NCBI GenBank assembly: GCA_036339975.1
Contig: JAYYZV010000106.1
Location: forward strand, 1 to 35,304
Direction: 5' to 3'
DNA length: 35,304 bases
DNA from: UBA830 sp036339975
GTDB lineage: Bacteria > Pseudomonadota > Alphaproteobacteria > MPNO01 > UBA830
Shown here: one piece after another, positions 22,166 through 30,180 of the stretch
Layout: each line of letters starts with the position of its first letter
How positions within the stretch are numbered: position 1 is the first letter of the stretch
Notes under the pieces: model-generated
What the model was told of the DNA's origin: nothing
Databases searched by the model: none
The model's input: the letters and a program-made list of their open reading frames with translations, nothing else
Program-made: the position numbers and the translations under genes

Positions 22166-25150
22166 ATGTCGGGCAAGGAGACAATCGAACGCTGGGTTGG
22201 GGCGCGGTATCCTAGAAAGGAAGACGCAGCGCTTCTGACTGGCAACGCACGATTCATCGACGATATGGAGCCCGTCGCCGGCATCCGGCATGCTGCGATC
22301 CTCCGTTCGGAGCACCCGCATGCGCGTATAATTTCGATTGATACGTCCAAAGCCGAGGCCTTGCCAGGAGTACGGGGCATAATAACAGGGGCAGATATAG
22401 CGCAAACAATTGCGCCGATCCCGAGCGCTGTCCGGGTGCCTATCAAGTTTTATCCGATCGCGATCGATAAGGTTCGCTATGTCGGTGAACCTGTGGCGGT
22501 GGTCGTCGCTGAAAACCGTTACATTGCGGAAGATGCCGTCGAACTAATTGAGCCCGTATACGAGGAATTGCCGGCGACTGCGGATCCGGAAACGGCGATG
22601 GCTGAAAATGCATCTCTGCTACACGACGATGTCGGTTCCAATATCGTGCACCACCGGACCTTCCGGTATGGTGATCCGGAAACGGCGTTTGAGCGGGCGG
22701 ATAAGATAGTAAGGCTTTCGTGGCGCTACCCGCGATATGCATCTACGCCTATGGAGACGTATGGGCTGGTGGCTAATTTCGAAAGCCAGCCTGACCGTTA
22801 CACAATCTGGTCCAATTTTCAGGGACCTTTCATCTTGCACGCGCTTATGACGGGCGCGCTGGGGGTGCCTGGTAACCGGCTAAGGCTAATTACCTCACCT
22901 CATTCTGGCGGTAGTTTCGGGATCAAACAGGCAATGTTTCCCTATATGGTCTTGCTGGCCGCCAGCTCGCGTATCCTCGGGTGCCCGGTGAAGTGGATAG
23001 AAGACCGGCTGGAACATCTGACGGCGTCTTCTTCAGCGGCGGATCGCGCTGACGGAGTCGAGGCTGCGTTCGCTTCCGACGGGGAACTGCTCGGTCTCAA
23101 ATTTGATAATATTGTCAATGTAGGCGCTTTCGTGCGAGCGCCCGAACCCGCGTCGGTTTATCGTATGCATTCGGCCTCTAATGGCTGTTACAGCGTCCGG
23201 AATATAGCGGTAGAAAACCGTCTGGTGGTGACCAATACCACCCCAATCGGGCTTAATAGGGGCTATGGAGGCCCACAATTCTATTATGCACTGGAACGGG
23301 TTATGGATGCAGGCGCGAAAGAGCTTAGCATCGACCCCGCGGAAATTCGCCGCCGGAATTTCATTAGAGCTGAGGAATTTCCCTATAAAGCGCCCGCAGG
23401 CGCGACATATGATGCTGGTGACTATGAAGCGGGCCTGGAGCAGGCACTCGAACTTGCTGAGTATGAAGATCTGAAGCTCGCCCGAGAACAGGCGAGAGCC
23501 AATGGTAAACTTTTTGGCATCGGCATGGCAGCCGGCGTCGAACCGTCGGGCTCCAACATGGCTTATGTAACGTTGGCCCAGACGCCAGAAGAACGCGCCA
23601 AGGCGGGTGGACGTTCTGGCGGGCTTGGAACGGCAACGGTGTCAGTTGATCCGTCTGGTTCGGTCACAGCGAAAACGGTCTCTACCCCTGCGGGACAAGG
23701 GCACCAGACAGTCGCCGCCCAAGTGGTAGCCGACGCGCTCGGAATGCGACCAGACCAAATCGACGTTATAACGGAGGTTGATACGCTTACAAGCGCCTGG
23801 TCATTGGCATCGGGTAACTACGCGAACCGGTTTTCCGCGGTCGTGATTGGTGCAATCGCCGATGCAGCGGAAAAGGTGGCAAAAAAAATCAAGCTCATAG
23901 CCGCCGAAAACCTGGAAGTAGCACCGGAGGATATAGAACTGGTTGGCGGCAACGCACAGGTCGTCGGTGTACCGGAAAAAGCGCTTCCGGTGCGCAGAGT
24001 AGCGGCGCAGACCCATTGGCATCCTGCCGGTTTGCCAAAGGCAATGGAGCCAGGCCTGTTCGAGACGACGATCATGAACCCGGAAATGTTGGATGCGCCG
24101 GATGACCAGGATCGTGTGGGCAGTGCCGTAACCTTTGGCTACGTCTTTGACCTCGCCGCTATCGAAATTGACCGGGAGACCGGTGAAATAGAAATCAAGA
24201 AATACGTATCGGTGCACGACGTCGGTAATGTGTTGAACGAGATCGTTGTCGAAGGCCAGATCTACGGCGGATTTGCTCATGGACTTGCCGGTGCGCTGCT
24301 GGAAGAGTTCGTCTACGACGCTGGTGCTAATCCGCAGGCAGGCACGTTCGCCGATTACCTCTGCATCACTGCGCCTGAGGTGCCGGAGCTGACTATCGGG
24401 CACTTCAATACGCCGTCGCCGCACAATGCGCTCGGCGCGAAAGGCATGGGCGACGGCTCGTCGATGCTGGCGCCGACAGCAATCGCCAACGCGGCCGCCG
24501 ATGCGCTAGGTACGTTTGATGTCGAGCTGCCCCTTACACTTAACAAGAACTGGGCGGCAGCGAATGGTTTGCCGTATCAGCGCGCGGGTGCTGCGAAAGC
24601 AAAGGTAGGCGATGGCCCTCGTGAAGCGCTAGCGTCAAAAGGCGGCCTGAACGGCGAAGGTTCGGTCGAGCTGTCGGCGTCACCTGCCGACGTATGGAAA
24701 TTGTTGCTCGATCCGGAAACGTTGGCTGCCGTCGTACCCGGCTGCGATAAGCTGACCCAGGTCAGCGAAGATAGTTTTACCGCCGAGGTAACAATTGGCG
24801 TCGCGGGTATAAAAGGCGTCTATAATGCTCGGATCGATCTCCGTGATAAGGTTGAAGGAGAAAGTGTCCGCCTCATCGGAAAAGCCTCTGGGGCGCTTGG
24901 GTTTGGGCAGGGAGAAGGCAGTGTCGTGCTGGAACGGATTGACGACAACTGTACGCGTATTTCATACAATTATAACGCTAATGTTGGTGGCAAGGTTGCC
25001 ACGGTGGGACAGCGTATGCTGGGCACAGTTACGAAGCTTCTGATCAGTCAATTTTTTCGGGGCTTTGACAGGCGGCTGAAATCCGGGAATGCCAACGACA
25101 AGTCTTCCGGAAGTATATTCCGGCGGCTATTTGCGAGGCGCGCCAGATGA
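22166..25150 (+). CDS. Molybdenum hydroxylase large subunit fused to CoxG/SRPBCC domain (furoyl-CoA dehydrogenase HmfA-like)
   Basis: 994 residues, about 200 longer than usual. Residues 10-800 form the xanthine dehydrogenase/CoxL-type molybdopterin subunit: RWVGARYPRKEDAALLTG start, PHSGGSFGIKQ near 245, and NRGYGGPQ at 364-371 in place of CoxL's AYRCSFR, which excludes carbon monoxide dehydrogenase. The active-site loop GAKGMGDGSSMLAP carries D763 where the family has its catalytic glutamate. From about 829 to 975 follows a CoxG/SRPBCC domain (GEGSVELSASPADVWKLLLD), normally a separate protein. Such enzymes hydroxylate a ring or aldehyde carbon with water, passing electrons via the 2Fe-2S and FAD subunits encoded next. 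The gene order through 28880 equals hmfABCDE of 2-furoate catabolism. A 4-base overlap couples it to the FAD subunit. Confidence 0.93.
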   Translation: MSGKETIERWVGARYPRKEDAALLTGNARFIDDMEPVAGIRHAAILRSEHPHARIISIDTSKAEALPGVRGIITGADIAQTIAPIPSAVRVPIKFYPIAIDKVRYVGEPVAVVVAENRYIAEDAVELIEPVYEELPATADPETAMAENASLLHDDVGSNIVHHRTFRYGDPETAFERADKIVRLSWRYPRYASTPMETYGLVANFESQPDRYTIWSNFQGPFILHALMTGALGVPGNRLRLITSPHSGGSFGIKQAMFPYMVLLAASSRILGCPVKWIEDRLEHLTASSSAADRADGVEAAFASDGELLGLKFDNIVNVGAFVRAPEPASVYRMHSASNGCYSVRNIAVENRLVVTNTTPIGLNRGYGGPQFYYALERVMDAGAKELSIDPAEIRRRNFIRAEEFPYKAPAGATYDAGDYEAGLEQALELAEYEDLKLAREQARANGKLFGIGMAAGVEPSGSNMAYVTLAQTPEERAKAGGRSGGLGTATVSVDPSGSVTAKTVSTPAGQGHQTVAAQVVADALGMRPDQIDVITEVDTLTSAWSLASGNYANRFSAVVIGAIADAAEKVAKKIKLIAAENLEVAPEDIELVGGNAQVVGVPEKALPVRRVAAQTHWHPAGLPKAMEPGLFETTIMNPEMLDAPDDQDRVGSAVTFGYVFDLAAIEIDRETGEIEIKKYVSVHDVGNVLNEIVVEGQIYGGFAHGLAGALLEEFVYDAGANPQAGTFADYLCITAPEVPELTIGHFNTPSPHNALGAKGMGDGSSMLAPTAIANAAADALGTFDVELPLTLNKNWAAANGLPYQRAGAAKAKVGDGPREALASKGGLNGEGSVELSASPADVWKLLLDPETLAAVVPGCDKLTQVSEDSFTAEVTIGVAGIKGVYNARIDLRDKVEGESVRLIGKASGALGFGQGEGSVVLERIDDNCTRISYNYNANVGGKVATVGQRMLGTVTKLLISQFFRGFDRRLKSGNANDKSSGSIFRRLFARRAR

Positions 25151-26025
25151 AGCCGGTCGCGTTCGAATACTGCCGCCCCGATACCATGGAAGAAACCATG
25201 GAATTACTTGCTGAATTCGGTAGTGACGCCAGCATCATTTCCGGCGGCTTGTCGCTTGGAGCGATGCTGAATATGCGGTTAGTGCGTCCGGTGGCGTTGA
25301 TCGATATAAATCACCTGAGCGAACTTGCTGATATAGAGATCGGCGATGCAAATGCTACGACCGGCGCGCTGGTGCGGCAGGCGACCGCGATGAATTCTCC
25401 GGGCGTCGTTTCAGGAGTCCCATTGCTGGCTAAGGCGCTCCCCTGGACTGGACACTATCAGACCCGATCGCGTGGGACGCTTGGCGGATCGGTAGCGCAC
25501 GCGGATCCTAGCGCCGAGATCCCCCTGATTCTTGTGACCCTGGGTGGTGTGGTCAAACTCCAGTCGCCCGGCGCTGCTCGCGACGTTCCCGCTCGGGAGT
25601 TTTTCCACGGCCTACTGACGACGGATCGCCGGGCGGACGAGATGATTACTGAGCTTACATGGCCACTGCGCCGCGACAATACGGGATACGCCTTTGAAGA
25701 GCTTGCCCAGCGCCACGGCGACTTTGCGATAACGGCAGTGGCGGCAGAAGTGGTGGTTGCGAATGATGGTGATATCATTGATTTGTCGCTAGGACTCGGC
25801 GGCGTAGAGGACCGGCCAATCGTCGCCAACACGTCGGCATTTCTCGGCAAACCGGCGACCGAAGAAACAGCTCGAGAAATCGCGGAGATGGTTGCTGAGA
25901 CAATCGACCCGATGATTGACCTGCAGGCAAATGCGGACTACCGGCGTCAGTTGGTTCGTGTTTTAGGCGCCCGGGTGCTGTCTGCGGCGTTCGTCGACGC
26001 AACCGCTGCGACGGAGGTTGCTTGA
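25147..26025 (+). CDS. Molybdenum hydroxylase FAD-binding subunit (CoxM/HmfB-like)
   Basis: 292 residues, typical of the medium subunit. The two FAD-binding motifs are ISGGLSLGAM at 31-40 (family A-G-G-Q-S-L) and TLGGSVAHADPSAE at 111-124 (family T-I-G-G-N/S...D-P). The C-terminal CO dehydrogenase flavoprotein domain follows, with YAFEELAQRHGDFA. It takes electrons from the 2Fe-2S subunit and delivers them to NAD, quinone or another acceptor. ATG at 25147 overlaps the large subunit stop (ATGA), and its own stop overlaps the 2Fe-2S subunit start by one base, so the three subunits are made in stoichiometric coupling. Order large-FAD-2Fe-2S matches hmfABC rather than the usual coxMSL order. Confidence 0.94.
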   Translation: MKPVAFEYCRPDTMEETMELLAEFGSDASIISGGLSLGAMLNMRLVRPVALIDINHLSELADIEIGDANATTGALVRQATAMNSPGVVSGVPLLAKALPWTGHYQTRSRGTLGGSVAHADPSAEIPLILVTLGGVVKLQSPGAARDVPAREFFHGLLTTDRRADEMITELTWPLRRDNTGYAFEELAQRHGDFAITAVAAEVVVANDGDIIDLSLGLGGVEDRPIVANTSAFLGKPATEETAREIAEMVAETIDPMIDLQANADYRRQLVRVLGARVLSAAFVDATAATEVA

Positions 26026-26510
26026 TGCTCCGTATCAAACCTGATCAGAAACAACGAGTAACCCTCGTTGTCAACGGAACGGAGGTATCCGGTTTCGCAG
26101 AGCCGCGCCTGTTACTCACCGACTTCCTTCGGCATGAACTTGGTATGTATGGCACGCATGTCGGGTGTGAACACGGAGTGTGCGGTGCATGCACGATCAT
26201 CATCGACGGTGTGGCGACACGCAGTTGTCTGCGTTACGCCGTGCAGTGTGAGGGAATGGAACTCAAAACGGTAGAAGGTCTTGCTGATCGAGATGGTACG
26301 CTGAATACACTACAAAAAGCCTTCAACGAGAACGGTGCGCTACAATGCGGGTTCTGTACTGCCGGCATTCTAATGTCGGCGACAAAATTTCTTCAGGAAA
26401 ATCCAAAACCCGACCGTGAAGATGTCCGTGATATGCTATCCGGTCATATTTGCCGTTGTACCGGTTATGAACAGATTGTGCGCGCTATACTGCAGGCTAG
26501 CGGACAATGA
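26025..26510 (+). CDS. Molybdenum hydroxylase 2Fe-2S subunit (CoxS/HmfC-like)
   Basis: 161 residues from ATG at 26025 (GGAGG 7 bases upstream; the TTG three bases earlier is not needed). The plant-type ferredoxin cluster is formed by C48, C53, C56 and C68 (GCEHGVCGACTI...SC). The second, helical [2Fe-2S] domain uses C108, C111, C143 and C145 (QCGFCTAGILMS and GHICRCTGYEQIVRAI). All eight cysteines are present, so electron transfer from the molybdenum centre to FAD should be intact. The start overlaps the FAD subunit stop by one base and the end overlaps the CoA ligase by four, placing hydroxylase and ligase in one translational unit. Confidence 0.95.
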   Translation: MLRIKPDQKQRVTLVVNGTEVSGFAEPRLLLTDFLRHELGMYGTHVGCEHGVCGACTIIIDGVATRSCLRYAVQCEGMELKTVEGLADRDGTLNTLQKAFNENGALQCGFCTAGILMSATKFLQENPKPDREDVRDMLSGHICRCTGYEQIVRAILQASGQ

Positions 26511-28051
26511 ATCTGGGCAAGGTTTTCTATCGCCAGATACTCCGCGAAGGTTGTGCGGAAGCTATTGTCGATGGCCAAATTCGACGGACCTACATAGACT
26601 GGTATGAAGAAATCCGAGCCGTCGCAGGAGGACTGGAGCACCGAGGCCTGAAATCAGGTGATCATTTTGTGGCGGTTCTGTCCAATCGATACCAGACCGC
26701 GACGCTGTATTGGGCATGCCAAATGCTGGGCGCTATTTTTACGCCATTCAATTGGCGCGCCAATGGTGAAGAAATTGCCTATGTGTTGGAGGACGCCGAA
26801 GCAGTCGCCGTTGCGTTCGAGGCGCGGTCGCGGGACGCGGTCGGTGACGCCTTGGTTCATTTCCCGGGTTCCGGGATTATCACTTATGACATTGATGGAG
26901 ATGATTTCGAAAGCCTTTGGAAATCGGAGCCAATCGATGGCCCTGCAGAGGTGGATGAAACCGAAATCTGCTTGATGCTTTATACATCCGGTACTACCGG
27001 ACGGCCTAAGGGTGTGCCTAGATCGCATCGTGCCGAACGCCTTGCTGCCACCCATTGCATTATGCAGCTATACTACAGGCATGGTGATTCGACGCTCGGC
27101 GTGATGCCCATGTTTCATACTATGGGCGTCCGGTCGATGCTGATGTGCATGCTGCTCAATAGTAAATTGGTCTGTTTGCCCGTCTGGGATGCGGAAGCAG
27201 CGCTCTCTCTGATCCAGGAAGAAAGAATAGCAACACTGTTTCTAGTGCCGACCATGTTCCACGACATGCTGCATCACCCGAGCCGTGCGAAGTACGATCT
27301 CTCGGCGGCACAAAATATCGGCTATGCTGGTATGGCAATGACATCAGCGTTGACCACCCAATGCGCTGAAGAATTCAACCCACGTCACTTTATAAATTTT
27401 TATGGATCCAGCGAAATCTTTTGTTTTTCTGTATGTGATCACGTCACTGAAAAGCCTGGCTGCGCGGGACGACCTGGGGTAGGCCAGATTTTGCGGGTCG
27501 TGACACCAGACCCTGAGTGTGGAAGTAGCCCTGACGATACGGTTCCGGACGGCCAGTCTGGCGAGATCATCGCACCGATGGACGGGATGGAAGCATTCAC
27601 GGGTTACTGGAAACGATCAGATGCGGATACGAAATCCATTCGCGACGGTTGGTATTTTACGGGCGATCTTGGCTATTACGATGAAGACGGCGAACTTTAT
27701 GTCGTAGGGCGGGTCGATGACATGGTGATTTCTGGCGGTGAAAACATATACCCGGAGGAAGTTGAGGATGTGTTGGCAAAATCGTCGCTGGTAAAGCAAG
27801 TAGCCGTCATCGGTTTGCCGGACGATCGTATGGGCGCGCGGATAGTTGCTTTTGTCGAGCCAGCATCGGGTGACTGTTCGGCGGAAAGGCTGGACGATTG
27901 GTGTCTTGGCAGCAGCTTGGCCCGTTTTAAGCGCCCTCGTGCCTATGTTTTTGTAAAAAATATTCCCCGGTCCGCTGCGGGAAAGCTCTTGCGCCGCTTT
28001 CTGCGCGACGGCGATTACGAACTTAATAATAATTTTGAAAGTACGCTCTAA
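26507..28051 (+). CDS. AMP-forming acyl/aryl-CoA ligase (furoyl-CoA synthetase HmfD-like)
   Basis: 514 residues of the ANL superfamily. ATP-binding P-loop YTSGTTGRPKG lies at 159-169; the A5 motif is NFYGSSEI; the hinge region reads YFTGDLGYYDEDGELYVVGR; then DDMVISGGENIYPEEVE; and the adenylation lysine is K493 in SAAGKLLRRF. It activates a carboxylic acid with ATP to its CoA thioester. The start overlaps the 2Fe-2S subunit stop by 4 bases. Such direct coupling indicates that the thioester is the substrate of the molybdenum enzyme, as in furoyl-CoA or 4-hydroxybenzoyl-CoA systems. Similarity to aryl-type ligases (FYGSSE, length) fits an aromatic or heteroaromatic acid. Confidence 0.93.
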   Translation: MNLGKVFYRQILREGCAEAIVDGQIRRTYIDWYEEIRAVAGGLEHRGLKSGDHFVAVLSNRYQTATLYWACQMLGAIFTPFNWRANGEEIAYVLEDAEAVAVAFEARSRDAVGDALVHFPGSGIITYDIDGDDFESLWKSEPIDGPAEVDETEICLMLYTSGTTGRPKGVPRSHRAERLAATHCIMQLYYRHGDSTLGVMPMFHTMGVRSMLMCMLLNSKLVCLPVWDAEAALSLIQEERIATLFLVPTMFHDMLHHPSRAKYDLSAAQNIGYAGMAMTSALTTQCAEEFNPRHFINFYGSSEIFCFSVCDHVTEKPGCAGRPGVGQILRVVTPDPECGSSPDDTVPDGQSGEIIAPMDGMEAFTGYWKRSDADTKSIRDGWYFTGDLGYYDEDGELYVVGRVDDMVISGGENIYPEEVEDVLAKSSLVKQVAVIGLPDDRMGARIVAFVEPASGDCSAERLDDWCLGSSLARFKRPRAYVFVKNIPRSAAGKLLRRFLRDGDYELNNNFESTL

Positions 28052-28064
28052 CTAAGGAAAAAAA

Positions 28065-28880
28065 ATGGCAGAAAAAAATTACGCGCATCAACGGGCCTCT
28101 ATCCTGGAAAGCCTCGACGGGCTATCCGTCGACGTCGACGCGGAAAAACGTATTGGCTATCTTGTTCTCGATCGCGAGCCGCTAAACATTGTGTCGTACA
28201 CCGGTCGTCAACAGATCCGTGCAATCATTGAAGAAATGGATGAGGACGATGAAATCGGCGTCATTGTTATTAAGGGTGCGAACGGGGTTTATACCTCTGG
28301 CGGCGACGTAAAAGCGTTTCCGGATATTCCGAAAAACAAAATGTCAGATCTTCACTGGAATATCAGCGCTCCCGAACGGGCGGAGAAGCCGGTTATCGTT
28401 GCGATGGAGAAGTACGCATTCGGTGTCGGATTTGAACTTGCGATGGCCTGTGACTTCCGTTTTGCGACTAAGGATACCCTCGTCGGCCTGCCAGAGAGTT
28501 CTCTTGGTCAGATGCCGGGGTCCGGAGGCAGCGTGCGTGTTGCACGTATCGCCGGCCTCACGCGAGCGAAGGATATGGTTATGCTTGGTACACGGGTGTC
28601 GGCGCCGAAGGCACATGACTGGGGGTTAATTACCGACGTTGCCGAAGATGCTGAAGGTCTTCAGAAGATGGTGGAAGACTATGCTGCCAAGTTAAATTCG
28701 CTGTCGCCGATTGCACTTGCATCCCTGAAGAAAGTGCTCAACTCAGCTTACGATTCTCCACTCAAGACCTCTCTCGAAGTAGAGGGCCACTCATACGAGA
28801 AGCTGCGGTGGACCCACGATTATTCAGAGGGTATCGCGGCCTTCACGGAACGGCGTAAGGCGGAATTCAAAGGCGAGTAA
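28065..28880 (+). CDS. Enoyl-CoA hydratase/isomerase family protein (HmfE-like position)
   Basis: 271 residues of the crotonase fold. The oxyanion hole is formed around YTSGGDVKAF (76-85) and the second-turn glycines of YAFGVGFELAMACD. Both crotonase catalytic glutamates are retained, E124 (GFELAMACD) and E144 (LPESSLGQMPGSGG), so hydration chemistry is possible. An N-terminal extension of some 20 residues precedes the fold. Start ATG at 28065 has AAGGA before an A-rich spacer. It follows the CoA ligase by 13 bases. In hmf-type operons the equivalent protein opens the lactone/enol tautomer of hydroxyfuroyl-CoA to 2-oxoglutaryl-CoA or hydrolyses it; here the exact reaction is inferred only from gene order. 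Confidence 0.92.
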   Translation: MAEKNYAHQRASILESLDGLSVDVDAEKRIGYLVLDREPLNIVSYTGRQQIRAIIEEMDEDDEIGVIVIKGANGVYTSGGDVKAFPDIPKNKMSDLHWNISAPERAEKPVIVAMEKYAFGVGFELAMACDFRFATKDTLVGLPESSLGQMPGSGGSVRVARIAGLTRAKDMVMLGTRVSAPKAHDWGLITDVAEDAEGLQKMVEDYAAKLNSLSPIALASLKKVLNSAYDSPLKTSLEVEGHSYEKLRWTHDYSEGIAAFTERRKAEFKGE

Positions 28881-29026
28881 TAGACGCTATAATGGAGTTG
28901 GCAAGATGACAGTTGCCGATATATTAGGCGCCTTCTGAGATCGGGAGGAGATTGTGCTGGGACCGCTACTCGGATATTAGGTGGTCGGAAGATCACTTGG
29001 ATTTTATTGACATAAACGGGCATTGA
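28881..29026 (+). other. Intergenic leader with tiny ORFs inside the operon
   Basis: The longest gap in the + strand run. An ATG at 28906 with GGAG 8 bases before it opens a 10-codon peptide (MTVADILGAF, stop at 28938). A strong GGAGGAG further on precedes a GTG that opens an 8-codon peptide in the same frame. Neither continues into a known protein. This may be a leader or the remnant of a lost gene; there is no attenuator with a U-tract. Confidence 0.25.
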
Positions 29027-29563
29027 ATGGCAACGACGAAGAAGAAAACGGCTAATAAATGGCCTGTTCAGATATTTAAAACTCTTAAGGACGCGGACGT
29101 CGCGCAGGTTGCTTTTGTACCCGATGCGGGACACGCAGAACTAATCAAGGCCTGCCTTGCCGATAACCACATCAAAACCACGCGCCTAACCACAGAGGAA
29201 GAGGGGGTTGCGCTCGCGCTTGGCGCATGGCTGGGTGGCGAACGCAGCGCCTTACTGATGCAATCGTCCGGCGTAGGTAACTGCATAAATATGCTTTCAA
29301 TTATGCAGGAAACGCGTTCGCCATTGCTAATGTTAGTGACGATGCGAGGTGAGTGGGGTGAGTTTAATCCTTGGCAAATTCCAATGGGGCAGGGGACAGC
29401 TAAGGCGCTCGAGGATGCTGGCACGATAGTCTATCACGTGGACGATGCCGGAGGTCTGGCCGAGACAATTTACGCTGCTTCGCAGATCGCTTTTAATGCC
29501 TACCGGCCGGTTGCGGTTCTGATTGGCCAACAGGTAATCGGTTTTAAGGACTGGCGGAAATAA
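29027..29563 (+). CDS. ThDP enzyme, pyrimidine-binding half (sulfopyruvate decarboxylase alpha-like)
   Basis: 178 residues, corresponding only to the N-terminal Pyr domain of ThDP decarboxylases. The catalytic glutamate lies in TTEEEGVALALGAWLGG at about 57-59, and the strand/loop ALLMQSSGVGNCINML with P-L-L-M-L-V-T-M-R-G-E is typical of ComD and the N-terminal half of phosphonopyruvate decarboxylase. The matching C-terminal half is the next gene, starting within the last base of this one (TAATG). The pair would form an alpha2-beta2 enzyme without a central domain, decarboxylating a small 2-oxo acid (sulfopyruvate, phosphonopyruvate or similar) to an aldehyde. The actual substrate is unknown. 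Shine-Dalgarno before ATG 29027 is weak. Confidence 0.88.
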   Translation: MATTKKKTANKWPVQIFKTLKDADVAQVAFVPDAGHAELIKACLADNHIKTTRLTTEEEGVALALGAWLGGERSALLMQSSGVGNCINMLSIMQETRSPLLMLVTMRGEWGEFNPWQIPMGQGTAKALEDAGTIVYHVDDAGGLAETIYAASQIAFNAYRPVAVLIGQQVIGFKDWRK

Positions 29564-30162
29564 TGTCGGAAAAAAAGAAAATTACACTAAACCGACGGTT
29601 TGTAGTCTCCCGTTTAGTTCGCGATCGTGGCGACACACTGTTTGTTACAGGTCTGGGTTCAACAACCTGGGATGCTGCGGCTGCGGGAGATCATAGAAAC
29701 AATTTTTACCTGTGGGGCGGTATGGGTGGTGCCGCAGCGACGGGCTTAGGACTGGCTAGAGCCCAACCCGGCCGCCGTGTAGTCGTATTGACTGGTGACG
29801 GGGAGATGCTGATGGGTATAGGCACCCTTGCAACCATCGCGGTTGTGGCACCTGCTAATCTGGCGGTGTGTGTTATCGACAACCAGCGCTACGGTGAAAC
29901 CGGAATGCAGGAAACTCACACAGGTCACGGTGTTGATCTTGCCGCAATGGCGGCTGGCGCTGGTTTTGCCCTTACGCAGACAATTTGGACGACAAAAGAC
30001 CTTGAGGCCGCCATTCCCCATATTTACGAGACCGAGGGGCCGGTATTTGTGGACATAAAAGTCAATACAGATCACGTCCCGATGGTACTCCCGATGCGGG
30101 ATGGCACAGCGATCCGAGGTCGCTTCCGAGAGGCAGTTCTCGGCGAACGGGCCTACGATTAA
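29563..30162 (+). CDS. ThDP enzyme, diphosphate-binding half (sulfopyruvate decarboxylase beta-like)
   Basis: 199 residues with the ThDP-binding motif GDGEMLMG at 78-85 and the closing asparagine N107 in VIDNQRYGE, which ligate Mg and the diphosphate. The preceding GGMGGAAATGLGLARAQPGRRVVVL is the conserved approach to this motif. It lacks the other two domains and must pair with the product of the upstream gene, which it overlaps by one base. Together they should decarboxylate a 2-oxo acid non-oxidatively. Downstream lie an EamA exporter (18 bases later) and an aldehyde dehydrogenase, so the aldehyde could be oxidised to a carboxylate. Partnership is near certain; substrate is not known. Confidence 0.9.
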   Translation: MSEKKKITLNRRFVVSRLVRDRGDTLFVTGLGSTTWDAAAAGDHRNNFYLWGGMGGAAATGLGLARAQPGRRVVVLTGDGEMLMGIGTLATIAVVAPANLAVCVIDNQRYGETGMQETHTGHGVDLAAMAAGAGFALTQTIWTTKDLEAAIPHIYETEGPVFVDIKVNTDHVPMVLPMRDGTAIRGRFREAVLGERAYD

Positions 30163-30180
30163 GAGAACCAAGCCTCTCAA

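Noticed and set aside
23801..24424. 207-codon ORF on the - strand inside the molybdenum hydroxylase gene
   Set aside because: Antisense shadow of a well-conserved coding region; composition is not protein-like and no domain is recognisable.
22166..26510. Carbon monoxide dehydrogenase (coxLMS)
   Set aside because: The large subunit lacks the AYRCSFR loop and its cysteine, the gene order differs, and it is coupled to a CoA ligase.
28065..28880. Feruloyl-CoA hydratase/lyase (Ech) with ligase and aldehyde dehydrogenase as a ferulate pathway
   Set aside because: The protein lacks the sequence pattern I know for Ech, and the ligase is coupled to a molybdenum hydroxylase, which ferulate breakdown does not use.
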